Shown here: positions 1-6,265 of the stretch, one piece after another
Numbering within the stretch: the stretch's first letter is position 1
Layout: the number at the start of each line of letters is the position of its first letter
From: Lysobacterales bacterium
Lineage (GTDB): Bacteria; Pseudomonadota; Gammaproteobacteria; Xanthomonadales; SZUA-36
DNA: 6,265 nucleotides
Direction of reading: 5' to 3'
NCBI GenBank assembly: GCA_009692275.1
Contig: SHZL01000167.1
Location: 1 to 6,265 of the forward strand
Made by a program: the position numbers and the translations under genes
The notes under the pieces: model-generated
Told to the model about the DNA's origin: nothing
The model's database searches: none
What the model saw: the letters and a program-made list of their open reading frames with translations, nothing else

Positions 1-844
1 ATGCAGCGAAGGCAGCACGAACACATCATGTGCGTGCCAAGCGTGCCGTTTGGCGGCATCATCGAGATGACCGGCGAAATCGACAACGGCCACCAGGCCT
101 AGGTCGCGCACCAGTGCGTGCAATGTAGTTGCGTAGCGCGGTTCCCCTTCCCCGGCGATCGTCAATCGTATTTCCGGCCGCTTGAGTTGCGCGACCGCGC
201 GCAGCAAGGTCTCCAAATCTTTTACCGGATGCAGGCGCGACAGGAACAGCAGGCGTAAACCCTGCTGTTGCATAGACCGCTGCGGCGCATCTGACGGCAA
301 TGTTACCGCGAGCGGGATCCTGCGCACGTTATCGGTGACCCCCAGCGCACGCAGCCCCTGAGCTTCCAGCGCAGAGGTGACGTGGATCAGCCGCGCACCC
401 GCCAGATGCGCGCGTTCCGCCAGCGCAAGATACGGCGTTTTTTTCCAGCGCTTGTGCGCCAGGCTCCAGGGATCGAGCACCCCATGCGGCGTAATCGCGT
501 ACGGCACGCTGCGCAGCACGTACCGCACAGTGCAGCGGAAAAGTAAACGGCACATGCAGATGCAGGCCGGTGTAATCGGCAGCGTGCCGCATGAGCCAGT
601 CTTGCAATGCTATAGAGCGAAACCAGCCGCGCGGAAACGTGCGCTCGAAGTAATGTACTTGTATATTGCCGGCAACGACCGGTTCGCATTCCGCTGCGGA
701 GAGTTCCGCTGTACCGTTCGCGGTGGTGGTCGCGATTTCGATCATAATCCCGCTTTCGACCTGCATGCGCGCGATATCGCGCACGGCCTGCACCGGGCCA
801 CCGTAGGCTGCTGCGAAATAGGGAATAACGTGCAGTATTTTCAA
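1..844 (-). pseudogene. GT4-family glycosyltransferase, frameshifted, 3' end beyond window
   Basis: Probable cytoplasmic, nucleotide-sugar-dependent glycosyltransferase of the GT-B fold, family GT4, adding a sugar to the lipid-linked repeat unit. The first part (844 down to about 509, 112 codons) starts MKILHVIPYF, followed by the glycine-rich YGGPVQAV loop typical of GT4 N-termini. At about 508 the sense moves by +1: the next frame (507 down to 1, 169 codons, no stop) continues with VPYAITPHG, then LDPWSLAHKRWKK, FLSRLHPVKD, LTIAGEGEP and VFVLPSLH. The window ends just before the expected EX7E donor-binding motif. Without the shift, translation would stop at 329 after 171 residues, the last roughly 60 being out-of-frame sequence. 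The start is TTG (842-844): an in-frame TAA lies two codons upstream, and GAG seven bases before TTG is a modest ribosome-binding site. It begins 8 bases after the preceding gene. The frameshift could be real inactivation or a sequence error; it is not in a homopolymer. Confidence 0.85.
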
Positions 845-852
845 GCGTTATC

Positions 853-3222
853 TCAGTACCATAGACATTCGGGTGCCGGGCTGCCGTCACGGTAAGCTTT
901 CAGGCAAAGGTACATATATTCCCCGGCTTTGTCAGGCGCGAGTTCGCCAATAAAGCGTTGGATGTTGTGCTTCAGCACCGTATATAACTCTGCATCGTTG
1001 CCGAGCAAGGTCAGTTTCTTGGTCAAATCGTCCGTATGATCGGCGTCAAACACCAGCCCCAGGCAGTTGCTTTCCACCATGGCTGCGGCGCCGGTTTGGC
1101 GGCTGACAATAACCGGAACGCCTTGCAGCAAGGCCTCGTTAATGACTACCGCCCAGCCCTCAAACAGACTGGGGCAAATCAGCGCGTGGTAGCCGCGCAA
1201 TCTAGATTGTACCTGGCCAAATGGAATTAAGCCCCGGTAGCGCATGCGGTCGCTGGCCAGCGAATTAGGAAACTTTCCCGGCCCAAATAAATCGACGTGC
1301 AATCGCATCGATGCAGGAACCGCTTCGATCGCCGACGACAGCACCGTCAGGCCTTTGCGCGCGATCATCGAGCCGACGAAAATCAAATCCAGCCCGGTCC
1401 GGTTGTCCGTGGTCACGGCGGGATTGTCCGCTGCCAGACGCGGGACAAAATAGCCGAACTGGTAAATATAGCGCGCATTGAATCCGAGGCGCCTGAACTG
1501 CGATACTGCCTTGCGGGATATGGCGAAGATAGGCGCGATCCTTTCGCCCAGCACGATGCCTACGATCCGGTAGGCCACAATCCGAAACCACACCCACAAC
1601 CACGCTTTCATGCGAAAAACATTGTCGAAATATCCGACCGCTATGTCCAGATAAGGCTCGGTCAGCAATCCTACACGGCGCCCGTGCAACAGCGCGACGA
1701 GCAACAGGATAAACAAGCGCCGGTCCGACCAGATCCCGGAAAATAAATGCAACGCGCGGCCCCCGCCGCGAATTTCTCTTATTCCTTCGCGTAGTGTGTC
1801 TATGCGTTTTCTGAACAGGCTGTTTTTGACATCAGCTATCGATTCAGTCCACTGCAGTTCTTTTCGCATCGGTTGCCGGCTTTCTATTTCATATACCTTG
1901 ATCCTGCAATCGGGATGGCGCGCCAGCGCCGCCAGGGTCGATGACTGTTGTGTCGTCAGCACGACTTGCCAGAAATTGACTTGCATGGTATTGCCGGGCT
2001 GAGACCCGGCGCCGCTGAAAGAATGTACTTCGGGGGAAACCGGTTGATTGCGGTGCCTGCCATAGATCCAGTAAATGCCGATAAATAGGAACAGCTCCGG
2101 AGAAAAATAGTGGCCGTGACGCAGCGCTTTCATCGCAAAAAATACCAGCACCGCTTTCGAAGCCCACGCCGACGAGCGAAATCTCCATACCAGCCATGCC
2201 ATAAACAATACCCCCAGGGCGCCGAGTTCCGTCGCGCTGCGGGACAGCAGAGAACCGCCGTCCTTGGCATTGATTTCGTAGAGCGACATGAACCCCGCCG
2301 AAAGCCTGAGGTCCAGCAATGAAGGCGGCAGGCGGTCGAAATATTTTTGTTGCGCGTTGGGGAATGAACCCAGGCCCTGGCCTATCAGCGGCGTATCTTT
2401 GAGCGCAACACTCGCGACCGCAACCCCCTTGAGCATTACAAACGTGCTTGCATCAACTGTGTAATCATCCTCGTTTCCCTGTATTACGGAATATATCGAA
2501 CTGAGTTTATGGCTTATCGGGACACTCTGGCTGGCCACCGCTCCCAGCAGCAGCAATGCCAGCACGAACAGCGGCAGCATGGCGCGACGCAGTCCTAGCA
2601 TTAGCCCGACCAATAGTCCGAATATGGCCAGCAGCGACTGCGCCGCCAGCACGGCCGGCACGACGATGAGAGCACCATAGGGGATTTTTTTCTGTTGCAG
2701 TGCTTGCACGCTCAATAGCATGGTGGCGGGAGTCACCACCAGCGCAAAATCGGCGGGTTCCCTGAAAACGCTTTGCAGGCGTATGAGACTACCGTGCGAA
2801 AACAAACCCCACGCCAACTCAAGCAAACCTATGGCGCTCACTATCACACAAACCTGGAGATACAGATCGATAAACGTCTGTTTGCCGTTTTCGAGATGGT
2901 TGCAGATACTGAGCGAGACGACAGAGACCACCGAAATACCAATCCAGGCCTGCACGAAAAGGCGTGGATTCACACTGCCTAGCCAGACGCTGAACAGTCC
3001 CTGCGCAGCCAAACAGGCAAGAAACGCCGCCAACTGCCACGGCAAATACAAAATTCGGTAACGGACCAGCAATACGGCAGCAGCGAGTATGAAAAGATAA
3101 AAAGCTTTCCACTCGATGCCATAGTAGACGGCCAATGCACTGGAGAATGCCGACAACACCAGTCCGTAGGCGAGAAAATCGGCGACACCTGCTGGCATGC
3201 GTGTCGAACTGAACCGGATCAT
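853..3222 (-). CDS. Fusion protein: O-antigen polymerase/ligase-like membrane domain plus GT4 glycosyltransferase
   Basis: A 789-residue protein with two modules. Residues 1 to about 390 form a polytopic membrane protein with roughly ten hydrophobic segments and one long loop (about 233-330), the layout of Wzy/WaaL-type polymerases and ligases. Family-like landmarks are FREPADFALVVTPA (153-166), PLIGQGLGSF (278-287) and the segment after the loop, SRSATELGALGVLF (327-340). Residues about 391-412 are a polar linker. Residues 413-789 are a full GT4 enzyme: it opens MQVNFWQVV as free-standing relatives do, has LIFVGSMIARKGL (613-625), and the EX7E motif E688-E696 in FEGWAVVINEAL. The Wzy part would join repeat units in the periplasm; the GT4 part would add a sugar on the cytoplasmic side. 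The ATG start overlaps the upstream glycosyltransferase stop (ATGA), with GGGGTG just before it. The fusion is unusual. Met413 has no visible ribosome-binding site, so independent translation of the GT4 is unsupported. Acceptor and sugar are unknown. Confidence 0.88.
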   Translation of the reverse strand: MIRFSSTRMPAGVADFLAYGLVLSAFSSALAVYYGIEWKAFYLFILAAAVLLVRYRILYLPWQLAAFLACLAAQGLFSVWLGSVNPRLFVQAWIGISVVSVVSLSICNHLENGKQTFIDLYLQVCVIVSAIGLLELAWGLFSHGSLIRLQSVFREPADFALVVTPATMLLSVQALQQKKIPYGALIVVPAVLAAQSLLAIFGLLVGLMLGLRRAMLPLFVLALLLLGAVASQSVPISHKLSSIYSVIQGNEDDYTVDASTFVMLKGVAVASVALKDTPLIGQGLGSFPNAQQKYFDRLPPSLLDLRLSAGFMSLYEINAKDGGSLLSRSATELGALGVLFMAWLVWRFRSSAWASKAVLVFFAMKALRHGHYFSPELFLFIGIYWIYGRHRNQPVSPEVHSFSGAGSQPGNTMQVNFWQVVLTTQQSSTLAALARHPDCRIKVYEIESRQPMRKELQWTESIADVKNSLFRKRIDTLREGIREIRGGGRALHLFSGIWSDRRLFILLLVALLHGRRVGLLTEPYLDIAVGYFDNVFRMKAWLWVWFRIVAYRIVGIVLGERIAPIFAISRKAVSQFRRLGFNARYIYQFGYFVPRLAADNPAVTTDNRTGLDLIFVGSMIARKGLTVLSSAIEAVPASMRLHVDLFGPGKFPNSLASDRMRYRGLIPFGQVQSRLRGYHALICPSLFEGWAVVINEALLQGVPVIVSRQTGAAAMVESNCLGLVFDADHTDDLTKKLTLLGNDAELYTVLKHNIQRFIGELAPDKAGEYMYLCLKAYRDGSPAPECLWY
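1993..2010. repeat. Hairpin-forming inverted repeat in the fusion linker
   Basis: A perfect 6-bp GC stem (GCCGGG at 1993-1998 pairing with CCCGGC at 2005-2010) with a 6-base loop. On the minus strand it codes for part of the linker (residues AGSQPG) between the polymerase and GT4 domains, and it ends 6 bases before the Met413 codon (1984-1986). There is no T-run after it, so it does not look like a terminator. It may be chance in GC-rich DNA, or a trace of the event that joined the two genes. Confidence 0.4.
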
Positions 3223-3968
3223 GGCACCCCGAGCAGGCGGCGCAGCACGAATTTGACCGTATCAAGATAATACTGCGGCAGCAACACGTAGCGCGGCATG
3301 GCCAGAATTTTTTTTCGTGTTTGCATGGTTTCTTCAAGCACGCCGTAACTGCGCCGGCTCAGGCCGTCAGACTGTATCCGAACGGTCGTTGCTGCATAAA
3401 AACGCGCGCGCAATACCGGTCCCGCTCTCAGCAGGAACGCGTAATCGCCGACTATCCTCGCCGTGGGATCAAACACGCCGACGCGGTCGAACAGGCGACG
3501 GTGGTGAAAAGAGCCGATATGAATAACCCCCATGTGGCGGCGCAGGCTTTTCCACTCCCAGGGTCGGCCGATGACGCGCTCCCTTAAGGAGTCTGGATCA
3601 AATACTATCGCACGCGATGAAATGAACTCGAGACCGCGGTTTACAGATAATTGCGCATGCAAGGTATAACCGTGCAGTGCACCCGGCAACAGCACGTCGT
3701 CCGCACCCAGGAAACAGATCCACTCGCCGCTCGCGAGTTCCAGCCCTTTGTTCCAGGCATCGTATATACCTTTATCCTGCGAGTTGATGGATTGCGAGAT
3801 CAGCGCCTGCCAGCGCTGGATAATTTCCGGAGTGCGATCGATGGATAACCCATCGACGATGATCAGTTCAAGGTTCGAGTGCCCCTGCAGCGCAATGCTG
3901 CGCAAGCAGCGGCCCAGCGTCGATTCTGCATTCTTGACGGCGATGATGAGGGAAATTCGCGGTTGCAT
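3219..3968 (-). CDS. Family 2 glycosyltransferase (WcaA/WcaE-like)
   Basis: A 249-residue GT-A fold glycosyltransferase that would transfer a sugar from a nucleotide donor to the growing repeat unit at the cytoplasmic face of the membrane. The N-terminus ISLIIAVKNAESTL (5-18) is the first beta strand and loop of family 2. IIVDGLSIDRT (36-46) carries the nucleotide-contacting Asp, DKGIYDAWNKGL (65-76) is a conserved block of this subgroup, and FLGADD (86-91) supplies the metal-binding acidic pair. A histidine-rich HIGSFHHRRLF (150-160) and GDYAFLL (174-180) occupy the acceptor side, where the catalytic Asp is expected. Length is normal for the short soluble WcaE-like type, with no transmembrane segment. 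It starts with ATG 24 bases after the FkbM stop, with only a weak ribosome-binding site, which suggests dependence on upstream translation. Its TGA overlaps the ATG of the next gene. The family is clear; donor and acceptor cannot be read from sequence. Confidence 0.92.
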   Translation of the reverse strand: MQPRISLIIAVKNAESTLGRCLRSIALQGHSNLELIIVDGLSIDRTPEIIQRWQALISQSINSQDKGIYDAWNKGLELASGEWICFLGADDVLLPGALHGYTLHAQLSVNRGLEFISSRAIVFDPDSLRERVIGRPWEWKSLRRHMGVIHIGSFHHRRLFDRVGVFDPTARIVGDYAFLLRAGPVLRARFYAATTVRIQSDGLSRRSYGVLEETMQTRKKILAMPRYVLLPQYYLDTVKFVLRRLLGVP

Positions 3969-3992
3969 CGAGGTCGGTCCGGTTGGGCGGGA

Positions 3993-4736
3993 TCAGACGG
4001 AGGGAATGCCGGAGCGAATGAAAAACGCATCGCATTGCAAAAGCGCTGCAGTGACCGGATCGTAAAAATTCGGATGTATCGAAAAGATATCGAACCCCAG
4101 ATCTTTTACCAGCCGCATCAAATCCAAATGGCCCGCCTGGCCTTCATACAGCGGCGCAAACGACAGTTCGATCTGGATTACCTGTACCAAAGACAGTATG
4201 CCGGCCGCGCCCGCCAGCACCCTGTCTTCCGTTCCCTGGGTGTCGATTTTGAGCAGGACACTTGCGTTGTCCGTAATAAATTTCTTCGCTGCGGTATCCA
4301 GACGTTCGCAGCGCACCCGTTCGCTGGCCATGGTTTTTGCATGCGGCGCCGCGCGATCGTGCAGGCTGGTTGCATTCAGTAATGAGCTGCTGGCCGAATT
4401 ACCCGCGACATGCAGTACCGCATCGCCCGCGCGGTCGGACAGCGCCAGTCGCGGTGTGACCTTCCAATGCTGATCTGCACTTGCGGTCGCCAGCAGCAGC
4501 GCGTGTGCGGCACTAGACGGCTCGAAGGAAATAATTTCGCCGCGGTAACCGATGCTGCGCATTAAATGCCCGTACTGTCCGCTATTGGCGCCCACGTCCA
4601 GCACCAGATCCACGTTCGCTCGGCACAGCAGCGTTTGCAACATGCATTCGGGACGCGTCGCCGGATTGTCGCGCCTGACGTCATATCCGCAGCGGCGGAG
4701 TAGCGATCTCAGAGTGTCTTTGATGGCGAGAGCCAC
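3993..4736 (-). CDS. FkbM-family SAM-dependent methyltransferase
   Basis: A 247-residue class I methyltransferase of the FkbM family, which transfers a methyl group from S-adenosylmethionine to a hydroxyl; in polysaccharide loci the acceptor is probably a sugar. Motif I is VLDVGANSGQYG (45-56), the SAM-binding loop; SFEP (70-73) is the acidic motif II that normally holds the ribose hydroxyls. LLKIDTQGTED (161-171) and the following IELSFAPLY (189-197) are the characteristic FkbM blocks, and CDAFFIR (235-241) is the usual C-terminal strand. Length is typical and the protein looks intact and soluble. The GTG start (4734-4736) is forced: TAA lies directly before it in the same frame, and GGGGAAG (4740-4746) is a plausible ribosome-binding site. 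That TAA also ends the upstream orphan frame, so translation may be coupled. It is the first intact gene after the insertion-sequence relic. Confidence 0.93.
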   Translation of the reverse strand: MALAIKDTLRSLLRRCGYDVRRDNPATRPECMLQTLLCRANVDLVLDVGANSGQYGHLMRSIGYRGEIISFEPSSAAHALLLATASADQHWKVTPRLALSDRAGDAVLHVAGNSASSSLLNATSLHDRAAPHAKTMASERVRCERLDTAAKKFITDNASVLLKIDTQGTEDRVLAGAAGILSLVQVIQIELSFAPLYEGQAGHLDLMRLVKDLGFDIFSIHPNFYDPVTAALLQCDAFFIRSGIPSV

Positions 4737-4943
4737 TTACTTCCCCATCACATCGAAATAATTCGGGCCGTAGAGTTCCATTAACACCAGCCTTAGCCGC
4801 CGATCATTATTTTCGGGCAGAACCACGCCACCTGACTCTAACAGGGAGCTTGCCTGCATTTTACTTCTAACAAAATAGCACTCAACACCCGCCATTGCTG
4901 AACGATCAAAACGGTGTGATAGTCCGTAGGCTCGCGTATCCTC
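4737..4943 (-). pseudogene. Orphan C-terminal fragment of an unidentified protein
   Basis: An open stretch of 68 codons, bounded upstream by TAA at 4944-4946 and ended by TAA at 4737-4739, directly against the FkbM start. I do not recognise the family. The reading looks like the tail of a real protein: RAYGLSHRFDRSAMAG, then ECYFVRSKMQASSLLESGG, a charged PENNDRR turn, and LRLVLMELYGPNYFDVMGK at the end. In-frame ATG codons at 4893-4895 and 4857-4859 would give only 52 or 40 residues, and neither has a clear ribosome-binding site. The stop-start junction with fkbM is of the kind seen between intact operon neighbours. The inference is that a longer gene once preceded fkbM and lost its 5' part when the adjacent IS3 element inserted or was deleted. 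It could still be a short expressed peptide or a chance open frame. Confidence 0.5.
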
Positions 4944-4950
4944 TTACGGA
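4923..4950. repeat. Short inverted repeat at the relic/fragment junction
   Basis: TCCGTA (4923-4928) is exactly complementary to TACGGA (4945-4950), with 16 bases between; GG at 4929-4930 can also pair with CC at 4940-4941 around a small bulge. It sits where the IS3 transposase similarity ends and the orphan frame begins. No T-run follows within a few bases on the minus strand, so a terminator role is weak. It may be chance or the remains of an element end. Confidence 0.3.
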
Positions 4951-4964
4951 AGAGAGACGCCCCA

Positions 4965-5140
4965 ATTATAAGACGATTCTATGTAATCAAGAGATCTTGC
5001 TTCGCACCTGCGGGTAAGCTTCGAAGATGTACGCGCCCATTCTTTACACCGCCGAGGTAAATTTTTATTACCGCGTTGTCCCAGTAATCGCTCTTGCGAT
5101 TTATTGTGTTGAGCGCCCCGTAATCTTTGTTGCTGGCTAT
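4965..5140 (-). mobile_element. Degenerate IS3-family transposase (OrfB) remnant
   Basis: This is the decayed C-terminal part of an IS3-family DDE transposase catalytic domain, about 58 residues out of a normal OrfB of roughly 280. In a frame opening at TTG (5189-5191) the similarity starts near 5140 with IASNKDYGAL, then RKSDYWDNAVIK, VKNGRVH and AKQDL. These match the familiar IS3 order YAS.DYRAL, SRKG.CWDNAVAES, K.ERVH, EAK.DLF. After AKQDL a one-base loss near 4989-4991 shifts the frame, and the next frame reads DYIESSYN (4988-4965), matching the usual DYIE.FYN. The third catalytic residue, Glu in DNAxxE, is Lys here (AAA at 5063-5065). About seven residues between the KDYGAL and RKSD blocks are missing, and the expected R.R.HS.LGY segment after YN is absent. 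It cannot be functional. No terminal repeats or target duplication were identified. With the orphan fragment it fills the 450-base gap between the flippase and fkbM. Confidence 0.72.
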
Positions 5141-5147
5141 CATAGCA
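5139..5147 (-). promoter_or_regulatory. Possible extended -10 promoter element
   Basis: On the minus strand TGCTATGAT (5147 down to 5139) fits the extended -10 pattern TGnTATAAT at all but one position. A TTGACA hexamer lies at 5157-5152 but only 7 bases before the -10, too close to act as its -35, and the properly spaced hexamer is poor. If active it would give transcription of fkbM and the downstream genes independent of the flippase. The DNA here is AT-rich, so chance is a real alternative. Confidence 0.22.
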
Positions 5148-5187
5148 AAATTGTCAAGCCCTAAATATCCAAAATTCGCAGGCAGAT

Positions 5188-6265
5188 TCAAAGGCTAGCA
5201 ATACTTGCTCGCCGTCCAATTTCGGCCACAATTCTTGAAACAATTTTTCTCCGCATGGGGTGCAGCCAAAAAGCTATGCCTGTCGGAATAGTGCAGGCAG
5301 CCAAAGTCAGCCCCGCGTTTACTATAGGAACCAGTGAGTCTTCTAATGAGCGAAATGTCCACCACCCCATCAGCAAGCCGAGACAGCATGAAAAAAACAG
5401 AAACTTGTCTTCAGCAGGGAACAACCCCGCAAGCGGCATGTGTTGGTCTCGATGAAATCCTAGGATAAGCAGGCAACTACCGGTCACCAGTGCCAAGACG
5501 TGTCCTGAAACCACGCCGACGTCTCCGAAGACAAGACCTAATAAATAACCAAATACCCCATTTAAGATGCCTATCGCTAAGTGCGACAATGTATTCAAAC
5601 GCAGCGACCCAGTGCCAAGATTGACAAAATAAGCCGGCCCGATAAGCGTGTTAAGCCAATAGCCCGCAGTGAGCAGTAGCGAGTATTCAACAAAACTTTG
5701 TTCGTAATGTCCGATCCAGAGTTCGCTCGCTAACGGCGCTATAGCTGCTACCCCCGCAAAAAGCGGCAGCGAGAGAAAAAACACAATGCGATAGGAATTC
5801 CGGTATATCTTACGAATTTCGTCAGGCGCAGTTTCGTTAAGATTCGCGACCTGTGGCACTAGTACCTGATTTGCTGAAACAAGCAGCGCATGGAATTTCA
5901 TTACCATCCGACTTGCCATCTCATAATAGGCGGTCGACGACAGCCCGCCAAATGTGGCCATCAGAACCTTGGTTATCGGATCAAACAACATAACGGCGAC
6001 CGAAACGACTTGAAAATTGAAGCCGTATTGAAACATTTCTCGAAAGAGGGTGTATCGCCACTTTGGTGAAAGCAATGTTAATGAAGGAAGTTCCCGCTGA
6101 AGTAAGACCCAACTTCCCAGCAATATCAAGATGCCCTGTCCGATTTGCGCCCAGGCCAGGCCAACCAGTCCGTGTTCCGGAACCAATATCCAAGTCAGTA
6201 CCAAAAGAAACACGGCCCCTGTTATGGATATCAGCACACGCAACTCAATACGCTGGCAACCATCC
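5188..6265 (-). CDS. Wzx-like polysaccharide flippase, 5' end beyond window
   Basis: An inner-membrane lipid-linked oligosaccharide flippase of the MOP/PST superfamily, moving undecaprenyl-pyrophosphate repeat units to the periplasmic face. The frame is open to the right edge: codons before the TTG at 6241-6243 read DGCQRIE, giving GCQRIELR, a pattern typical of the interior of these proteins, so the true start lies outside. About 358 residues are visible, with many hydrophobic helices and few charges. Landmarks (numbered from that TTG) are FQYGFNFQVVSVAVMLFDP near 70-90, TAYYEMASRMVMKFHALL near 103-120, and LWIGHYE, followed by paired helices to the C-terminus at RRASIASL. The 3' end looks complete, with TGA at 5188-5190. 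It lies upstream of the IS3 relic and is AT-richer than the other genes (for example 23 of 60 bases are G or C in 5521-5580), which suggests a different origin. Substrate cannot be predicted. Confidence 0.88.
   Translation of the reverse strand, partial: DGCQRIELRVLISITGAVFLLVLTWILVPEHGLVGLAWAQIGQGILILLGSWVLLQRELPSLTLLSPKWRYTLFREMFQYGFNFQVVSVAVMLFDPITKVLMATFGGLSSTAYYEMASRMVMKFHALLVSANQVLVPQVANLNETAPDEIRKIYRNSYRIVFFLSLPLFAGVAAIAPLASELWIGHYEQSFVEYSLLLTAGYWLNTLIGPAYFVNLGTGSLRLNTLSHLAIGILNGVFGYLLGLVFGDVGVVSGHVLALVTGSCLLILGFHRDQHMPLAGLFPAEDKFLFFSCCLGLLMGWWTFRSLEDSLVPIVNAGLTLAACTIPTGIAFWLHPMRRKIVSRIVAEIGRRASIASL

Noticed and set aside
387..890. Minus-strand open frame of 167 codons
   Set aside because: It is the third frame over the frameshifted GT4 and carries neither half of the GT4 motifs. 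It does not bridge the frameshift.
377..895. Plus-strand open frame of 172 codons
   Set aside because: It lies antisense to the N-terminal half of the GT4 gene, its translation is rich in Arg, Cys and His with no recognisable motif, and the minus strand carries clear GT4 sequence.
1297..1746. Plus-strand open frame of 149 codons opposite the GT4 half of the fusion
   Set aside because: Shadow of a GC-rich gene; the translation is rich in Arg and Gln without domain features, and the opposite strand encodes GT4 motifs including EX7E.
2819..3337. Minus-strand open frame of 172 codons bridging the family 2 glycosyltransferase and the fusion gene
   Set aside because: It is out of frame with both well-supported genes, and the Cys- and Arg-rich translation is typical of a shadow.
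3879..4382. Plus-strand open frame of 167 codons opposite fkbM
   Set aside because: Antisense to a methyltransferase with clear SAM-binding motifs, and without motifs of its own.
3161..4931. Direct repeat AGTCCGTAGGC at about 3162 and at 4921
   Set aside because: Only 11 bases shared, one copy inside a coding region and one in the gap, with no flanking similarity; chance is sufficient.
4923..4950. Rho-independent terminator after the IS relic
   Set aside because: The stem is only 6 perfect pairs with a 16-base interior and no adjacent T-run on the minus strand.
4979..5191. 70-codon frame as an intact small gene overlapping the flippase stop
   Set aside because: Most of its length matches IS3 transposase blocks, the catalytic Glu is replaced and the sequence continues in another frame, so it is treated as a relic.

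Overview
The window is a stretch of a bacterial surface-polysaccharide locus (O-antigen, capsule or exopolysaccharide). Every credible gene lies on the minus strand, so transcription runs from high to low coordinates. Gene content is of the Wzx/Wzy-dependent type: a flippase, a polymerase/ligase, three glycosyltransferase modules and an FkbM-type methyltransferase. The moderately GC-rich coding sequence and the protein style suggest a Pseudomonadota host, perhaps a betaproteobacterium. That placement is an impression; no marker gene is present to fix it.

Layout in transcription order. A Wzx-like flippase (5188-6265) enters from the right edge without its N-terminus. Next come about 450 bases without an intact gene (4737-5187). 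They hold a decayed piece of an IS3-family transposase (about 4965-5140) and an orphan C-terminal reading frame of an unidentified protein (4737-4943). That frame stops directly against the GTG start of the FkbM methyltransferase (3993-4736). A family 2 glycosyltransferase follows (3219-3968) and overlaps by an ATGA junction a 789-residue protein (853-3222). This long protein is one continuous frame joining an O-antigen polymerase/ligase-like membrane domain to a complete GT4 glycosyltransferase. Last is another GT4 glycosyltransferase (1-844) that begins from TTG, is broken by a +1 frameshift near position 508, and runs off the left edge.

How the genes would work together: the glycosyltransferases build a lipid-linked repeat unit on the cytoplasmic face, the FkbM enzyme may O-methylate a sugar, Wzx flips the unit across the inner membrane, and the Wzy-like domain polymerises or ligates it on the periplasmic side. 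Tight spacing from fkbM onward (24 bp, 4-bp overlap, 8 bp) suggests one operon.

The points most worth a second look are the polymerase-GT4 fusion, in which the probable ancestral start codon of the GT4 survives as Met413; the IS3 relic with its catalytic Glu replaced by Lys, next to a headless gene fragment; the frameshifted GT4; and a base-composition step at the relic, with AT-richer DNA on the flippase side. Together they suggest a mosaic locus remodelled by insertion-sequence activity. I saw no RNA gene, CRISPR array or convincing terminator.
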